From assembly GCA_023055425.1 (NCBI GenBank), contig JALGPY010000010.1, forward strand, positions 20,619,363-20,683,362: a stretch of 64,000 bases of DNA. Reading direction: 5' to 3'. The notes under the pieces are model-generated. The model was given only the letters and a program-made list of their open reading frames with translations, was not told the origin of the DNA and ran no database searches. Positions 34,172 to 46,592 of the stretch are shown here, piece after piece; position 1 is the stretch's first letter; each line of letters starts with the position of its first letter. The stretch is from Linanthus parryae (taxonomy: Eukaryota; Streptophyta; Magnoliopsida; Ericales; Polemoniaceae). The position numbers were made by a program, and so were the translations under genes.

Positions 34172-35461
34172 AACTTTTTTATTTCAAACTCATTGAGTTC
34201 ACTTTGCATAGCTATCCAGTCTGCTTCTTGTAATGATTCCTTCACAGTTTTGGGCTCTACAAGAGAAATAAAAGCACTAAAAGCACGAAGATTCTTCAAG
34301 TGTAATCTTGTTTGTGTACCAGTGGTTGGATAAGATATGATGTTGTCAGCTGGCTCAGATGAAAGATATTTGAATCTCTTTCTTGGAGACCAGGGTTCAG
34401 GCTATTCATATTGCTTCTCTGGTCTTGAAGTTGTAGCCTGATCACTTATATCTTTCTGATCATCCTTGTCAAGGCTTTGAACTCTATTTTCAAGGCCTTG
34501 AGATCTACTTACAAGGTATTGAAAATGTCTTCTGTTTCTTTCTGAACCTTTCTTGAACCCAAGTGAGTTCTTCTTCTGATTCATGCTTGTTCAGATTCAA
34601 GTCTGCAAAACTTTCACTCAAAGAACCATCATAGCTTTCATCAAAAATAACATGAATACTTTATTCAACCAACTTAGTTCTTTTATTATAAATTCTATAA
34701 GCTTTTCTAGTAAGAGCGTAACCCAGAAAGATACCTTCATCACTTCTTGCATCAAACTTACCCAAGTTGTCCTTACCACTGTTGTGGACATAGCATGTGC
34801 AACCAAAGGGTCTGAAGTATGAAATGTTTGGTTTCCACCCTTTGAAGAGTTTATAGGGGGTCTTCTTCAAGATAGGTCTAATCAAGAACCTATTCAAAAT
34901 GTAATTTGTTGTATTCACAGCTTCTGCCCAATAGTGTTTTGGCAACTTGTTTTGTAAAAGCATTCTTCTTGACATATCTTCAAGAGTCATGTTCTTTCTT
35001 CCAAAAACACCATTCTGTTGAGGAGTTCTAGGAGCAGAGAAATTGTGAGTGATACCATGCTTAACACAGAAAAAATGTAATTCTAATTGATCAAACTCTC
35101 TACCATGATCACTTCTGATTGAATCAATAGGTAGGTTTTTCAAGGTTTGAAGTTCTCTGCAAAGCTTTGAAAATTCAGAGAGGGCTTCAGGTTTTTCTTT
35201 TAGAAACATAACCCATGTATACCTAGAATAATCATCTACAATAACTAGCATATACCTCTTACCTTTTGGGGTTGGAGTCCTCATAGGACCACAGAGATCC
35301 ATGTGATGTAATTCAATAGGTCTAAAAGTACTTACAAATTTCTTTGGCTTGAATGGGCTTCTGGTCTGCTTACCTTGAGCACAATCTTTGCATACTTCAT
35401 CGTCTTTGAACCTGGTAGATGGTAATCCTCTTACCAGATCTTTGGAGATCAACTTGTTCAA
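34172..35461 (-). pseudogene. A2 integrase and RT linker, broken
   Basis: Frame 34661-35461 (266 codons) has CKDCAQGKQTRSPF, HHMDLCGPMRTP (first Asp), RSDHGREFDQLE (second Asp) and PQQNGVFGRKN. The residue 36 after the second Asp, the catalytic Glu of DD35E, is Gly. The C-terminal GCTCYVHNSGKDNLGKFDAR block is present. Linker 34402-34584 carries two palindrome copies (exact core 34491-34500). Would not integrate DNA. Confidence 0.88.
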
Positions 35462-35923
35462 GGTATAAAAGCTAATGTGACCAAGCTTTCTGTGCCAAAT
35501 CTTTCAATCCTCTTTCAAGGCATTGAGACACTTTAAGCTTTTACCTGCAACTTTGTTAGTCTGAAAAGTATACACGTTGTTTGATCTAAAGGCTGTGAGA
35601 ATGCAATTGCGTGATTTCTCATTTTGCACCACACACTTCTCTTCATCAAAGATAACCTTATTGCCATTATCACAAAGCTGAGATACACTGAGCAAGTTAA
35701 ATTTCAAGCCATCAACTAGATATACATCAAAAATAGAATTTCCATAATCTATACAACCTTTACCAATACCAAGAATGTTTCCTTTGCCTTTGTCACCAGG
35801 AGTAATTGAAACTTCAAATTGCTCTTTCACTTCAGAGAATATAGATCTCTTCCCACTCATGTGTCTTGAGAAACCACTGTCCATAAACCACTTCTGTTCT
35901 TTCACATTGGTGACAACCTGCAA
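35462..35923 (-). pseudogene. A2 protease and pre-integrase
   Basis: Open for 139 codons: KWFMDSGFSRHMSGKRS gives the DSG active site near the start, then NILGIGKGCIDYGN and VDGLKFNLLSVSQLC, typical of copia protease followed by the pre-integrase link. The stop near 35504 separates it from the integrase frame. Confidence 0.82.
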
Positions 35924-36421
35924 ACACCGATCAATGCTTTACCCAGCTCTCAGACCAAGTGTGGAATCTGGACTCATACTCAGGATAAATCATATTAGGT
36001 GGTCTAACCCCTTTAGGAACCCAAATCTGTCTGACTAGTCCTTTGAGTTGAAATGGGAATGTGTTCCTCATTAAGTGAGGGTCTCTTCTTCTGAAAGGAA
36101 AAGTCATCTTAACATGACCAATTTTATTTCAAAAATGACACTTAGGAAAAGTTTTGTTTCCATCTTTCACAAATCTTGTACTGTTATTTCTTGGAAAATT
36201 TGGATTGTATCCAATACCAATTTTGTGAACACACTTTGAACTTTCTCCAAGAATCAAGTTCAAATTGACTGATTCAGATTCTTGAAGTTTCTGAGTAAGA
36301 GTAGTCTATTTTTTATCTAGTTCATCAACTTGATGTCTGAGATTTACAAGCGTGTTACTCATTAAAGAGTTCTCGGTGACTACTTCCTTAATTTGTGTTT
36401 TCAGGCTTTGAAACTGGTTTT
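35924..36421 (-). pseudogene. A2 gag end, up to the B3 insertion
   Basis: Second zinc knuckle region near 36090-36150 is ruined: a stop follows CHF, and the last Cys is Phe. Continues at 53370 beyond B3. Confidence 0.7.
36417..36421. repeat. Target-site duplication of B3 (GTTTT), partner at 53365-53369
   Basis: Exact five-base match. The break lies inside a palindrome motif copy of A2. Confidence 0.92.
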
Positions 36422-37859
36422 TGTAGGGTTTTGATCATGGATGCGCAACGGAAAAACAATCATAATCCATGCAATACCCTACAAGGATCACAAGTCAAGA
36501 GATATAACGATGGTAAGGGAAGAAATCAAGTTACACACCTTAGGCTTTCTCTTGTGATGACTTTTAACGTGAATTGTGTCACGTTCTCTATACTTGATCA
36601 ACGCCTAGAGTTGAATTCTAGATCTTCCTTCTCCTCTGTGCTTGCCCGGATTGGGGGAAGAGGAAGAAGAAATCACACAACGCGAGGAAACAACATTGTT
36701 CGGCCTCCTTGTTCGGGCCGACGGGATGGGGCGGCGGCAAGGGGGGGGGGGGGGGGCGACGGGTCCCTCTTGCTTGCTTGCTCTCTCCTTTTTATTCTCT
36801 CCCACTCGAGTTATGAACTTAAAGGCTCATAAGTATGGGAAGGAAGGAAGGAGCATCCTTTATATAGTCCAACAAATCCTTGCCAACTACCTAAAAGACC
36901 CATTCTAGTCCTACTAGAATTCGGTTTAGTCCCTTCCTTGCAAATTAGTCCTACTAAGTTTGCAAGGTGTTGCAAAGTGATCCTTCTAATTAATTAATCC
37001 TATTAATTAATTCCCAAATCTATTTCTACTCTATATAGCGTGTGACCCCATAGGTTCTATCTAGTTGGTAGCAACAATTTGCTAATGTGGAGCGGTTTCA
37101 AGCAAAACATCCATTCTAGCCAACTAATAGAATAGTCATCCGAAAAACCTTTTACAAGTATTTTTTCACATCCCTTTGTCTCTATAACCGGATTGAACAC
37201 AAGAAATAAAATTCACACTCGTATATCCAATCCATAGTTTCTCGATCCATGGAAATAGCTTTATTCATGAAAATAACATCAATATCCCATATTGATTTAT
37301 TTGAGTCTGGCCAGACATTCTATAAGCACTATACCTCGAGTGGCCTAGGATATTTGCTCCTGTTATGTGGGAGGGACGAACTCTATCTACGTCCACTACG
37401 ATCTCTAAGTTTTCTTCTTATTGTATCCGGTACACGCTTTTATAACTACCCAGTTACGGTGTAGCGTTTAACGCTACCAAAATAACAATAACCCACAACT
37501 AGAATATCTAGCGACCTCAAGTCTAAGGATGACAATACCATTGTACCACGATAAGCACTTGTGACTTAACATAACATGTATGTAGCGTTCTCGGAGATGG
37601 GTCAATCCGGTGCGCCATTACCCTTAATGCACACCCATGTGTTGGATCATGGTATCACCATATCAATCCAATCCCATACTAGTCTATAGATGATTTTCCC
37701 ATTAATCATTATACTGGACTAGGGATATTTAAGATAAACAACACAATTGTAAATCTAAGGACTTCAATATATTAAATATCCAATAAATAATACAATGAAT
37801 GTTCTAGCCAAAATAAATTCATACTAAACTAGATTGCCTCTAGGCCATCTATTCCAACA
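36422..37859 (-). repeat. B3 3' LTR (1438 bp)
   Basis: Plus strand TGTAGGG to CCAACA. Run of about 14 G near 36739-36754, interrupted in the 5' LTR. Confidence 0.95.
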
Positions 37860-37873
37860 GTCTCCCACTTGCA
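37860..37873 (-). other. B3 polypurine tract
   Basis: Minus strand TGCAAGTGGGAGAC before the 3' LTR. Confidence 0.88.
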
Positions 37874-40800
37874 CTAGAGCCAATCTGGCGCATCTCGTAT
37901 GCCCATGCTCCTAGTGTGCCTTTCATGCTTCCGCTGCACAAGCGGCTTTGTAAGCGGATCTGACAGATTCTCATCTGTAGGAATCTTGCATATCCGAATG
38001 TCTCCTATATCGATAATATGTCGAATCAGATGGAACTTCCTGAGCACGTGCTTGGATTTCTTGTGTAATCTAGGCTCCTTTGATTGCGCGATCGCCGCAG
38101 TGTTCTCACAGTACAAAACAACTGGATAAGCAATGCTAGGAACCACACCAAGTTCAGAAACAAACTTTCTGATCCAAACAACTTCCTTTGCTGCGCCATT
38201 TGCAGCAATATACTCAGCCTCTGTTGTAGAATCATCCACCGTCTCTTGCTTGGAAATCTTCCAGCTCACCGCTGCTCCATTAAGGCCAAACACATATCCC
38301 GACTGTGATCTAAAGTCATCTCTGTCGGTTTGGAATTTTGCATCAGTGTAACCCCTTACACGCAACTCTTCCTCTCCGCCAAATATCAAGAAAGCATCCT
38401 TAGTTCGTCTCAAGTACTTCAGGATGTTCTTGACTACAATCCAGTGACTCTCACCCGGATTGGATTGGTATCTGCTTGTCATACTCAAGGCATATGACAC
38501 ATCTGGTCTAGTACATAACATGGCTTACATGATAGATCCTATGGCCGAGGCATAGGGAATTCTACTCATGCGTTCCTTCTCAATCTCATTGGAAGGACAA
38601 CCACTCTTCGAAAGAGTGATTCCATGTGACATGGGCAAGAATCCCTTCTTGGAATCTTGCATGTTGAACCGCTTCAACACCTTGTCAATATATGTACTCT
38701 GACTTAGGCCTAGCAGTCTCTTAGATCTATCTCTATAGATCTTTATACCGAGTATATAAGCTGCTTCCCCTAAGTCCTTCATTGAGAAACACTTCCCTAT
38801 CCAATCTTTAACAGATTGCAGCATGGGAACGTCGTTTCCAATGAGAAGTATGTCATCCACATACAAGACCAGAAAAGCTACAGAGCTCCCACTAACCTTC
38901 TTGTAGACACAAGACTCATCTTCATTTCTGATGAAGCCAAACTCTTTGACTACTTCATTAAAATGTCGATTCCAACTCCTACAGGCTTGCCTCAATCCAT
39001 AAATGGATCGTTGCAGCTTACAGACTTTGTTGGATTGCTTTGGATCCTCAAAACCCTCCGGCTGTATATTATACACGTCCTCGAGGAGATTCCCATAAAG
39101 GAATGCTGTTTTGACATCCATATGCCAAATATCATAGTCATAGTATGCTGCAATTGCAAGTAGGATTCGGATGGATTTGTTCATAGCGACTGGTGAAAAG
39201 GTTTCATCATAGTCAATACCATGAATCTGTCTGAATCCTTTAGCCACCAATAGGCCCTTATAGGTAATCACATTACCATCCATGTCGATCTTCTTCTTGA
39301 AGACCCACTTGCACCCTATGGGCCGCGCCCCTTCGGGTGGTTCCACCAAAGTCCATACTTTGTTGGTGTACATGGATTCCATCTCGGATCTCATGGTTTC
39401 TAGCCACTTCTGAGAGTCTGGCCCTTTCATGGCCTCTTCATTGGTAGTAGGCTCATCATCTATGAGCATCGTGTCACCGGAATTGGTCACGAGAAGTCCG
39501 TACCTCTCGGGTTCCTGGCGCACTCTACTAGATCTACGAAGCTCTTGTGTTACCTGAACAGGCTGTTCCACAATTGCTTGTGGTTCCTGTTCATGTTCCA
39601 CAATCGGCTCAGTGATTTTTGGTTCTTGAATCCCTTCAAGTTCTACAGTCCTCCCACTTGCTTCTTTAGAGACATTCTCTTTCTAGAAACACGCCGGTCC
39701 GAGCAACAAACACTTTGTTCTCGGTTGGATTGTAGAATTAGTAACCCTTAGTTTCCTTAGGGTACCCCACAAATTTACACTTATCCGACTTCGGCCCTAG
39801 CTTGTCTCACTGTAAATGTTTTACATAGACATCGCAGCCCCAAACCCTCATGAACGACATTGTGGGATGCCTCCCACTCCACATCTCATGTGGTGTTTTC
39901 ATGATTCATTTATATGGAACACGGTTAATGGTGAAAGCTGCACTTAATAGAGCGTGGCCCCAAAACGATAATGGAATATTGGTTTGACACATCATAGATC
40001 GAACCATATCCAATGGGGTTCGATTCCTCCTCTCAGACACGCCATTCCAGTGTGGCGTTCCGGGTGGAGTGAGTTGGGACACGATCCCACAATCTCTAAG
40101 ATAGTCTTCAAACTCTTGGCTCAAGTATTCTCCTCCACGATCTGATCGTACAGCCTTGATACTTTTGCCAAATTGATTCTCTACTTCACTTTTGAATTCC
40201 TTGAACATTTCAAAGGATTAGGATTTGGCCTTCATAAGGTACACAAATCCATATCTACTGTAATCATCAGTAAATGTAATGAAGTAGACATAAACACCCC
40301 TGACAGGCGTGGCAAATGGACCACACACATCAATATGTATGAGCGGAAATTTCTCACTAGTCCTCTAACCTTTTTATTGAAAGGGGACTTTGCCATTTTT
40401 CCCAATAAAAAAGCCTCACATGTCCAATATGATTCAAAATCAAATGAGTCTAGTAGTCCATCCTTATGGAGTCTAGATACACGCTTCTCGTTTATATGGC
40501 CTAAACGAAGTGCCATAAGTAAGCAGGATTTAAATCATGTATTTTAATCCTCTTGGTATTAATGATGTAGACAGGATTGCTTAGACCAAGGAAATACAAT
40601 CCATTAAATAATTGCGCACAAAAATAGTGAATATTATTCGAATAAAAGGAACAACAATTGTTCTTTATTGAAATAATAAAACCTTCCTTGTCCAAACAAG
40701 ATATATAAATAATGTTTATGCTCATAGAAGGCAGAAAATAACAATTATTTAATTCTAAAACTAATCCTGAAGGCAGAGATAGCTCGCACACGCCTACGGC

Positions 40801-41191
40801 CAACGCAGCAACTTTTGCTCCATTCCCAACGCGCATATATATCTCCCCTTTAGCCAATCTTATACTTCTCTTTAGATCCTGCACATTTCGACAAATGTGA
40901 GATCCACATCCAGTATCTAATACCCATGATGTAGAAACAATTAAATTGACATCTACAAGAAAAATACCTGGTGGTGGTGGAATCACTATTTCAAGCCTCC
41001 TGTCCTCCAGATATTTTGGGCAGTTCCTCCTCCAGTGTCCAGGCTGAGTGCAGTAGTGACACTCACCTTTAGTCACACCTTTGGAAATCCCACCAACAGG
41101 CGTAAATGCAGGTTCCTTGGACTTGGAAACTGACTTGCCTTTGCCCTTGGAGGATGAGGCAAACCTTTTGGCCTTTTCTTTCTGCACCATC
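37874..41191 (-). pseudogene. B3 nucleocapsid, protease, integrase, RT, RNase H (broken)
   Basis: From 41190 down: intact knuckle CHYCTQPGHWRRNC, protease DTG (WVLDTGCGSHIC), pre-integrase, integrase with IDVCGP, VRSDRGGEY and VSERRNRT (all three acidic residues present, but in separate frames). RT in one frame 38525-39601 with HMDVKTAFLYGN and LVLYVDDILLIGND. One Tyr codon mutated to stop near 38522 splits RNase H (37874-38521: GYTDAKF, TTEAEY, YCENTAAI with Asp to Glu). Frameshifts at about 39602-39905, 40209-40231 and 40505. Confidence 0.9.
41187..41191. repeat. Target-site duplication of B4 (CCATC), partner at 49714-49718
   Basis: Exact five-base match on both sides of B4. Confidence 0.95.
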
Positions 41192-42626
41192 TGTAGGGTT
41201 TTGATTCATGGATCGCGCAAACGGAAGCATAATCAAACAAATAACCATGCAAAACCCTCCAAGGATCACAAGTCTAGATGCATAACGATAGTGAAGGTAA
41301 GAAATCATAAACACACCTTTGGGTTCTCCTTGATGACTTCAAACGCGAATAGTGTCACGTTCTCTATAGTTGATCCACGCCTAGAGTTGATCCTAGATCT
41401 CCCAAACTCCTTGGTGCTAGCCCGGAATAAGAGGAGGGTGAAGGAATCACGCAAAACGAGACAAAAAGAGGGGCTTCGGACCTCTTTTGGCCGACGGGGT
41501 GAGGGCGGCCGCAAAGGGGTCGGGTTCGGCCTCCTTGTTGCTTGCTCTCTCTCCTTTGTTCTCTCCCACTCTTGTTATGTTCAATAATGAGCATAAGTTA
41601 TGAGGAAGGAAGGAAGGAGGGTCCTTTATATAGTCCAACAACTCCTTGTTAACTACCTAAAGGAATTATTCTAGTCCTACTAGAATTCAATTTAGTCCCT
41701 TCCTTGCAAATTAGTCCCTACTAAGTTTGCAAAGGTTTGCAAAGTGATCCTTCTAATTAATTAATCCAATTAATTAATTCCCAAATCTAGTATAACTCTA
41801 TATAGCGTGTGACCCAATAGGTTCTATCTAGTTGGTAGCAACAATTTGCTAATATGGAGCGGTTTCTAGCAAAACATCCATTCTAGCCAACTAATAGAAT
41901 AGTCATCTTGACAACCTTTGTACAAGTAATTGTCTCATTCCTTTGCCTCAATATCCGGATTGGACACGAGACATACAAGTCACACTCGTATATCCAATCC
42001 ATAGTTTCTCGATCCATGGGAATAGCCTTATTCGTGCAAATAACATCAATATCCCATATATTGATTTATTTGAGTCTGGCCAGACATTCTATAAGCACTA
42101 TCCCTCGAGTGGCCTAGGATATCTACTCCCGCTATGTGGGAGGGGAAAATCCTCTCTACGTCCACTACGATCTCTAAGCTTGCTTCTCATTGTATCCAGT
42201 ACACGCCTTTATAACTACCCAGTCACGGTGTAGCGTTTAACGCTACCAAGATCACAATGATCCACAACTAGAACATCTAGTGACTTCAAGTCTAAGGATG
42301 ACAATACCATTGCACCGCGAGAAGCACTTGTGACTCAACATAACATGTATGTAGCCTTCTCGGAGATGGGTCAATCCAGTGCAACATTCCGTAATGCACA
42401 CCTATGTGTTGGATCGTGATATCTCCATATCAATCCAACCCCATACTAGTCTATAGATGATTGTCCCATTAATCATTATACTTGACTAGGGATATTTAAG
42501 ATAAACAACACGATTGTAAATCTAAGGACTTCATTATATTAAATATCCAATAAATAATAAATGAATTTTCTAGCCATATACAAATTCATACTAAACTAGA
42601 TTGCCTCTAGGGCATCTATTCCAACA
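41192..42626 (-). repeat. B4 3' LTR (1435 bp)
   Basis: Plus strand TGTAGGG to CCAACA. TATA element at about 41627-41637. Confidence 0.96.
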
Positions 42627-42640
42627 GTCTCCCACTTGCA
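42627..42640 (-). other. B4 polypurine tract
   Basis: Minus strand TGCAAGTGGGAGAC between pol stop and LTR. Confidence 0.9.
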
Positions 42641-45150
42641 CTACAGCCAATCTGGCGCATCTCGTATGCCCATACTCCTAGTGTGCCCTTCATGCTTCCA
42701 CTGCGTGAGAGGCTTCGTAAGTGGGTCTGACAGATTATCATCTGTAGGAATCTTGCATATCCGAACGTCTCCTCTATCGAAAATATCTCGAATCAGATGA
42801 AACTTCCTGAGCACGTGCTTGGACTTCTGGTGCGATCTGGGTTCCTTTGATTGCGCGATCGCCCCAGTGTTGTCACATAACAACTCCATTGGATCCACAA
42901 TGCTAGGGACCACACCAAGTTCAGAAACAAACTTTCTGATCCAAACAGCCTCCTTTGCTGCGCCATTCGCAGCAATGTACTCAGCCTCTGTTGTAGAATC
43001 AGCTACCGTCTCTTGCTTGGAACTCTTCCAGCTCACCGCTGCTCCATTCAGGCAAAACACATATCCCGATTGTGATCTAAAGTCGTCTCTGTCTGTTTGG
43101 AAGCTTGCATTAGTGTAATCCCTTACACGCAACTCTTCCTCACCGCCAAATATCAAGAAAGCATCCTTAGTTCTTCTCAAGAACTTTAGGATGTTCTTGA
43201 CAGCAATCCAGTGACTCTCACCCAGATTGGATTGGTATCTGCTTGTCATACTCAAGGCATATGACACATCTGGTCTAGTACATAACATGGCGTACATGAT
43301 AGATCCTATGGCCGAGGCATAGGGTATCCTACTCATGCGTTCCTTCTCAATCCCATTGGAAGGACAACCACTCTTCGAAAGAGTGATTCCATGTGACATG
43401 GGCAAGAATCCCTTCTTGGAATCTTGCATGTTGAACCGTTTCAACACCTTGTCAATATATGTACTTTGACTTAGGCCTAGCAACCTCTTAGATCTATCTC
43501 TATAGATCTTTATACCGAGTATGTAGGCTGCTTCCCCTAAGTCCTTCATTGAGAAACACTTTCCTAGCCAATCTTTCACAGATTGCAGCATGGGAATGTC
43601 ATTTCCAATGAGTAGTATGTCATCCACATACAAGACCAGAAAAGCTACAGAGCTCCCACTAACCTTCTTGTAGACACAAGACTCATCTTCGTTTCTGATG
43701 AAGCCAAACTCTTTGACCACTTCATCAAAACGTCGATTCCAACTCCTAGAAGCTTGCTTCAATCCATAAATGGATCGTTGCAGCTTACAGACTTTGTTGG
43801 CTTGCTTTGGATCCTCAAAACCCTCCGGCTGTATCATATACACGTCCTCGAGGAGATTCCCATAAAGGAATGCTGTTTTGACATCCATCTGCCAAATCTC
43901 ATAGTCGTAGTATGCTGCAATTGCAAGTAGGATTCGGATGGATTTGGTCATAGCGACTGGTGAAAAGGTTTCATCATAGTCAATACCATGAATCTGTCTG
44001 AATCCTTTAGCCACCAATCGGCCCTTATAGGTAATCACATTACCATCCATGTCGATCTTCTTCTTGAAGACCCACTTGCACCCTATGGGCCGCGCCCCAT
44101 CGGGTGGTTCCACCAAAGTCCATACTTTGTTGGTATACATGGATTCCATCTCGGATCTCATGGCTTCAAGCCACTTCTGTGAGTCTGGGCCACTCATGGC
44201 CTCCTCATAGGTAGTAGGCTCATCATCTATGAGCATCGTGTCACCGGAATCGGTTACGAGAAGTCCGTACCTCTCGGGTTCCTGGCGCACTCTACTAGAT
44301 CTACGAAGCTCTTGTGTTACCTGAACAGGTGGTTCCACAACTGCTTGTGATTCCTGCTCTTGTTCCATATTTGGTTCAGTGATTTGTGGTTCTTGAACTT
44401 CTTCAAGTTCTACATTCCTCCCACTTGCTTCTTTAGAGACAAACTCTCTTTCTAGAAACACGCCGGTCCGAGCAACAAACACTTTGTTTTCGGTTGGATT
44501 GTAGAAGTAGTATCCCTTAGTTTCCTTAGGGTACCCCACAAATTTACACTTATCCGATTTAGGCCCTAACTTGTCTGATTGTAAACGTTTTACATAGACA
44601 TCGCAGCCCCAAATCCTCATGAACGACAGTGTGGGACACCTCCCACTCCACATCTCATATGGTGTCTTCATGACTGATTTAGATGGAACACGGTTAATGG
44701 TGAAAGCTGCACTTAATAGAGCGTAGCCCCAAAATGATAATGGAAGATCGGTTTGACACATCATAGATCGAACCATATCCAATAGGGTTCGATTCCTCCT
44801 CTCGGACACGCCATTCCATTGTGGCGTTTTGGGTGGAGTGAGTTGGGACACGATCCCACACTCTCTAAGATAGTCGTCAAACTCCTGGCTCAAGTATTCT
44901 CCTCCACGATCCGATCGTGGAGCCTTGATACTTTTGCCAAGTTGCTTCTCTACTTCATTCTTGAATTCTTTGAACACTTCAAAGGATTCGGATTTTTCCC
45001 TCATAAGGTACACAAATCCATATCTACTGTAATCATCAGTAAATGTAATGAAGTAGACATAACCACCCCTGGCAGGCGTGGCAAATGGCCCACACACATC
45101 GGTATGTATGAGCGCCAATTGCTCACTAGTCCTCTCACCTTTCTTATTGA
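42641..45150 (-). pseudogene. B4 pol: integrase, reverse transcriptase, RNase H (long intact frame, severed from gag)
   Basis: Open for 825 codons from an internal Met at 45118. Integrase residues 1-120 in this numbering: Asp7 (HTDVCGP), Asp70 (RSDRGGEY), Glu106 (VSERRNR), exact DD35E spacing. RT about 330-560: QMDVKTAFLYG (Asp412) and YVDD 497-500. RNase H about 650-800: TTEAEY, LLCDNTGAI and PTDDNLSD are present, but the first catalytic Asp is Asn (YTNASF, residue 670). Stop at 42641-42643. It reads in a different frame from gag because of one extra base in an A run near 45148-45152. No own start is likely, so it would not be made as such. Confidence 0.93.
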
Positions 45151-46592
45151 AAAGGGGACTTTGTCATTTTTCCCAATAAACAAGCCTCACATGTCTCATA
45201 TGATTCAAAATCAAATGAGTCTAGTAATCCATCCTTATGGAGTCTAGATACACGTTTCTCGTTTATGTGGCCTAAACGACAATGCCATAAATAAGCAGGA
45301 TTTAAATCATTTATTTTAATCCGCTTGGTATTAATGTTGTAGACAAGATTGCTTAGATAAAGGACATAAAGTCCATTAAATAATTGCGCACTAAAATAGT
45401 GAATATTATTCAAATAAAAGGAACAACAATTGTTCTTTATTGAAATAATAAAACCTTCCTTGTCCAAACAAGAAATAGAAATAATGTTTCTGCTCATAGC
45501 AGGCACAAAATAGCCATTATTTAATTCTAAAACTAATCCTGAAGGCAGAGATAGCTCGCACACGCCTATGGCCAACGCAGCAACCTTTGCTCCATTCCCA
45601 ACGCGCAGATCTACCTCCCCTTTAGCCAATCTTTTACTTCTCTTTAGATCCTGCATATTTCGACAAATATGAGATCCACATCCAGTATCTAATACCCATG
45701 ATGTAGAGACAGTTAAATTGACATCTACAACAAAAATACCTGGTGGTGGTGGAATCACTATTCCAAGCCTCTTGTCCTCCAGATATTTTGGGCAGTTCCT
45801 CCTCCACTGTCCAGGTTGACTGCAGTAGTGACACTCTCCCTTAGTCACGACCTTGGCAACGCCACCAACAGGCTTAAGGGCTTGTTCCTTGGACTTGGCA
45901 ACTGACTTGCCTTTGCCCTTGGAGGAAGAGGCAAACCTTTTGCCCTTTCCTTTCTGCACCATCATAATGGCCTTGCCCTTACCCTTGTTGATGCTCTGTT
46001 CAGCCGTCCTCAACATGTTGAGCATATCTGGCAGTGGTTTAACGATCTCGTTCATGTTATAGTTCATAATGAACTGTCCATAACTCTCGGGCAACGATTG
46101 CAACACGAGATCGGTTGCCAACTCTTGGCCGACCGGGAACCCAAGCCGGGCGAGATTCTCCAAGTACCCGATCATTCGGAGTACATGGGGTCCCACCGGG
46201 TTCCCTTCTGCCAGATGACATTTGAACAGTGCCTTTGAGACCTCATACCTCTCTACTCTCGCCTGCTCTTGGAAGAGCTGCTTTAGATGTTCGATCATAT
46301 CGACAGCATTCATGTTCTCGTGTTGCTTCTGAAGCTCAGAGGTCATGGTGCAAAGCATAAGGCAGGCCGCATCATTAGCGTCATCAACACGCTTTTGATA
46401 CGCCTTTAAGGCAACAGGTGTCTGGTTCTCTTGACCTTCTGGAACATGCTCCTCTATTGCGTACAGTTTCTTCTCTTGCTTGAGAACAATTCTCAAGTTT
46501 CTGTACCAATCAAGAAAGTTGGTTCCAGAGAGCTTGTCCTTCTCAAGGACAGATCGTAGGGAATGTTGTGAACTCGATGAGTTGTTTGCCAT
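45144..46592 (-). CDS. B4 gag-protease-pre-integrase, truncated by frameshift
   Basis: The chosen start is the ATG at 46592 (MANNSSSSQHSLRSVLEKDK), conserved in B0 and B3; an in-frame ATG ten codons earlier (46622) is not. About 482 residues. Capsid-like gag about 20-200 (WYRNLRIVLKQEKKLYAIEE, FQEQARVERYEVSKALFKCH, QSLPESYGQFIMNYNM), then Lys/Gly-rich basic linker. Knuckle 254-267 is CHYCSQPGQWRRNC: the metal-binding His is Gln. Protease active site DTG at 302-304. The pre-integrase HCRLGHINEKR and CEACLLGK zinc residues end the frame. The polyprotein would normally run on into pol; it stops after SPFQ where an A run has one extra base. Confidence 0.85.
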   Translation of the reverse strand: MANNSSSSQHSLRSVLEKDKLSGTNFLDWYRNLRIVLKQEKKLYAIEEHVPEGQENQTPVALKAYQKRVDDANDAACLMLCTMTSELQKQHENMNAVDMIEHLKQLFQEQARVERYEVSKALFKCHLAEGNPVGPHVLRMIGYLENLARLGFPVGQELATDLVLQSLPESYGQFIMNYNMNEIVKPLPDMLNMLRTAEQSINKGKGKAIMMVQKGKGKRFASSSKGKGKSVAKSKEQALKPVGGVAKVVTKGECHYCSQPGQWRRNCPKYLEDKRLGIVIPPPPGIFVVDVNLTVSTSWVLDTGCGSHICRNMQDLKRSKRLAKGEVDLRVGNGAKVAALAIGVCELSLPSGLVLELNNGYFVPAMSRNIISISCLDKEGFIISIKNNCCSFYLNNIHYFSAQLFNGLYVLYLSNLVYNINTKRIKINDLNPAYLWHCRLGHINEKRVSRLHKDGLLDSFDFESYETCEACLLGKMTKSPFQ

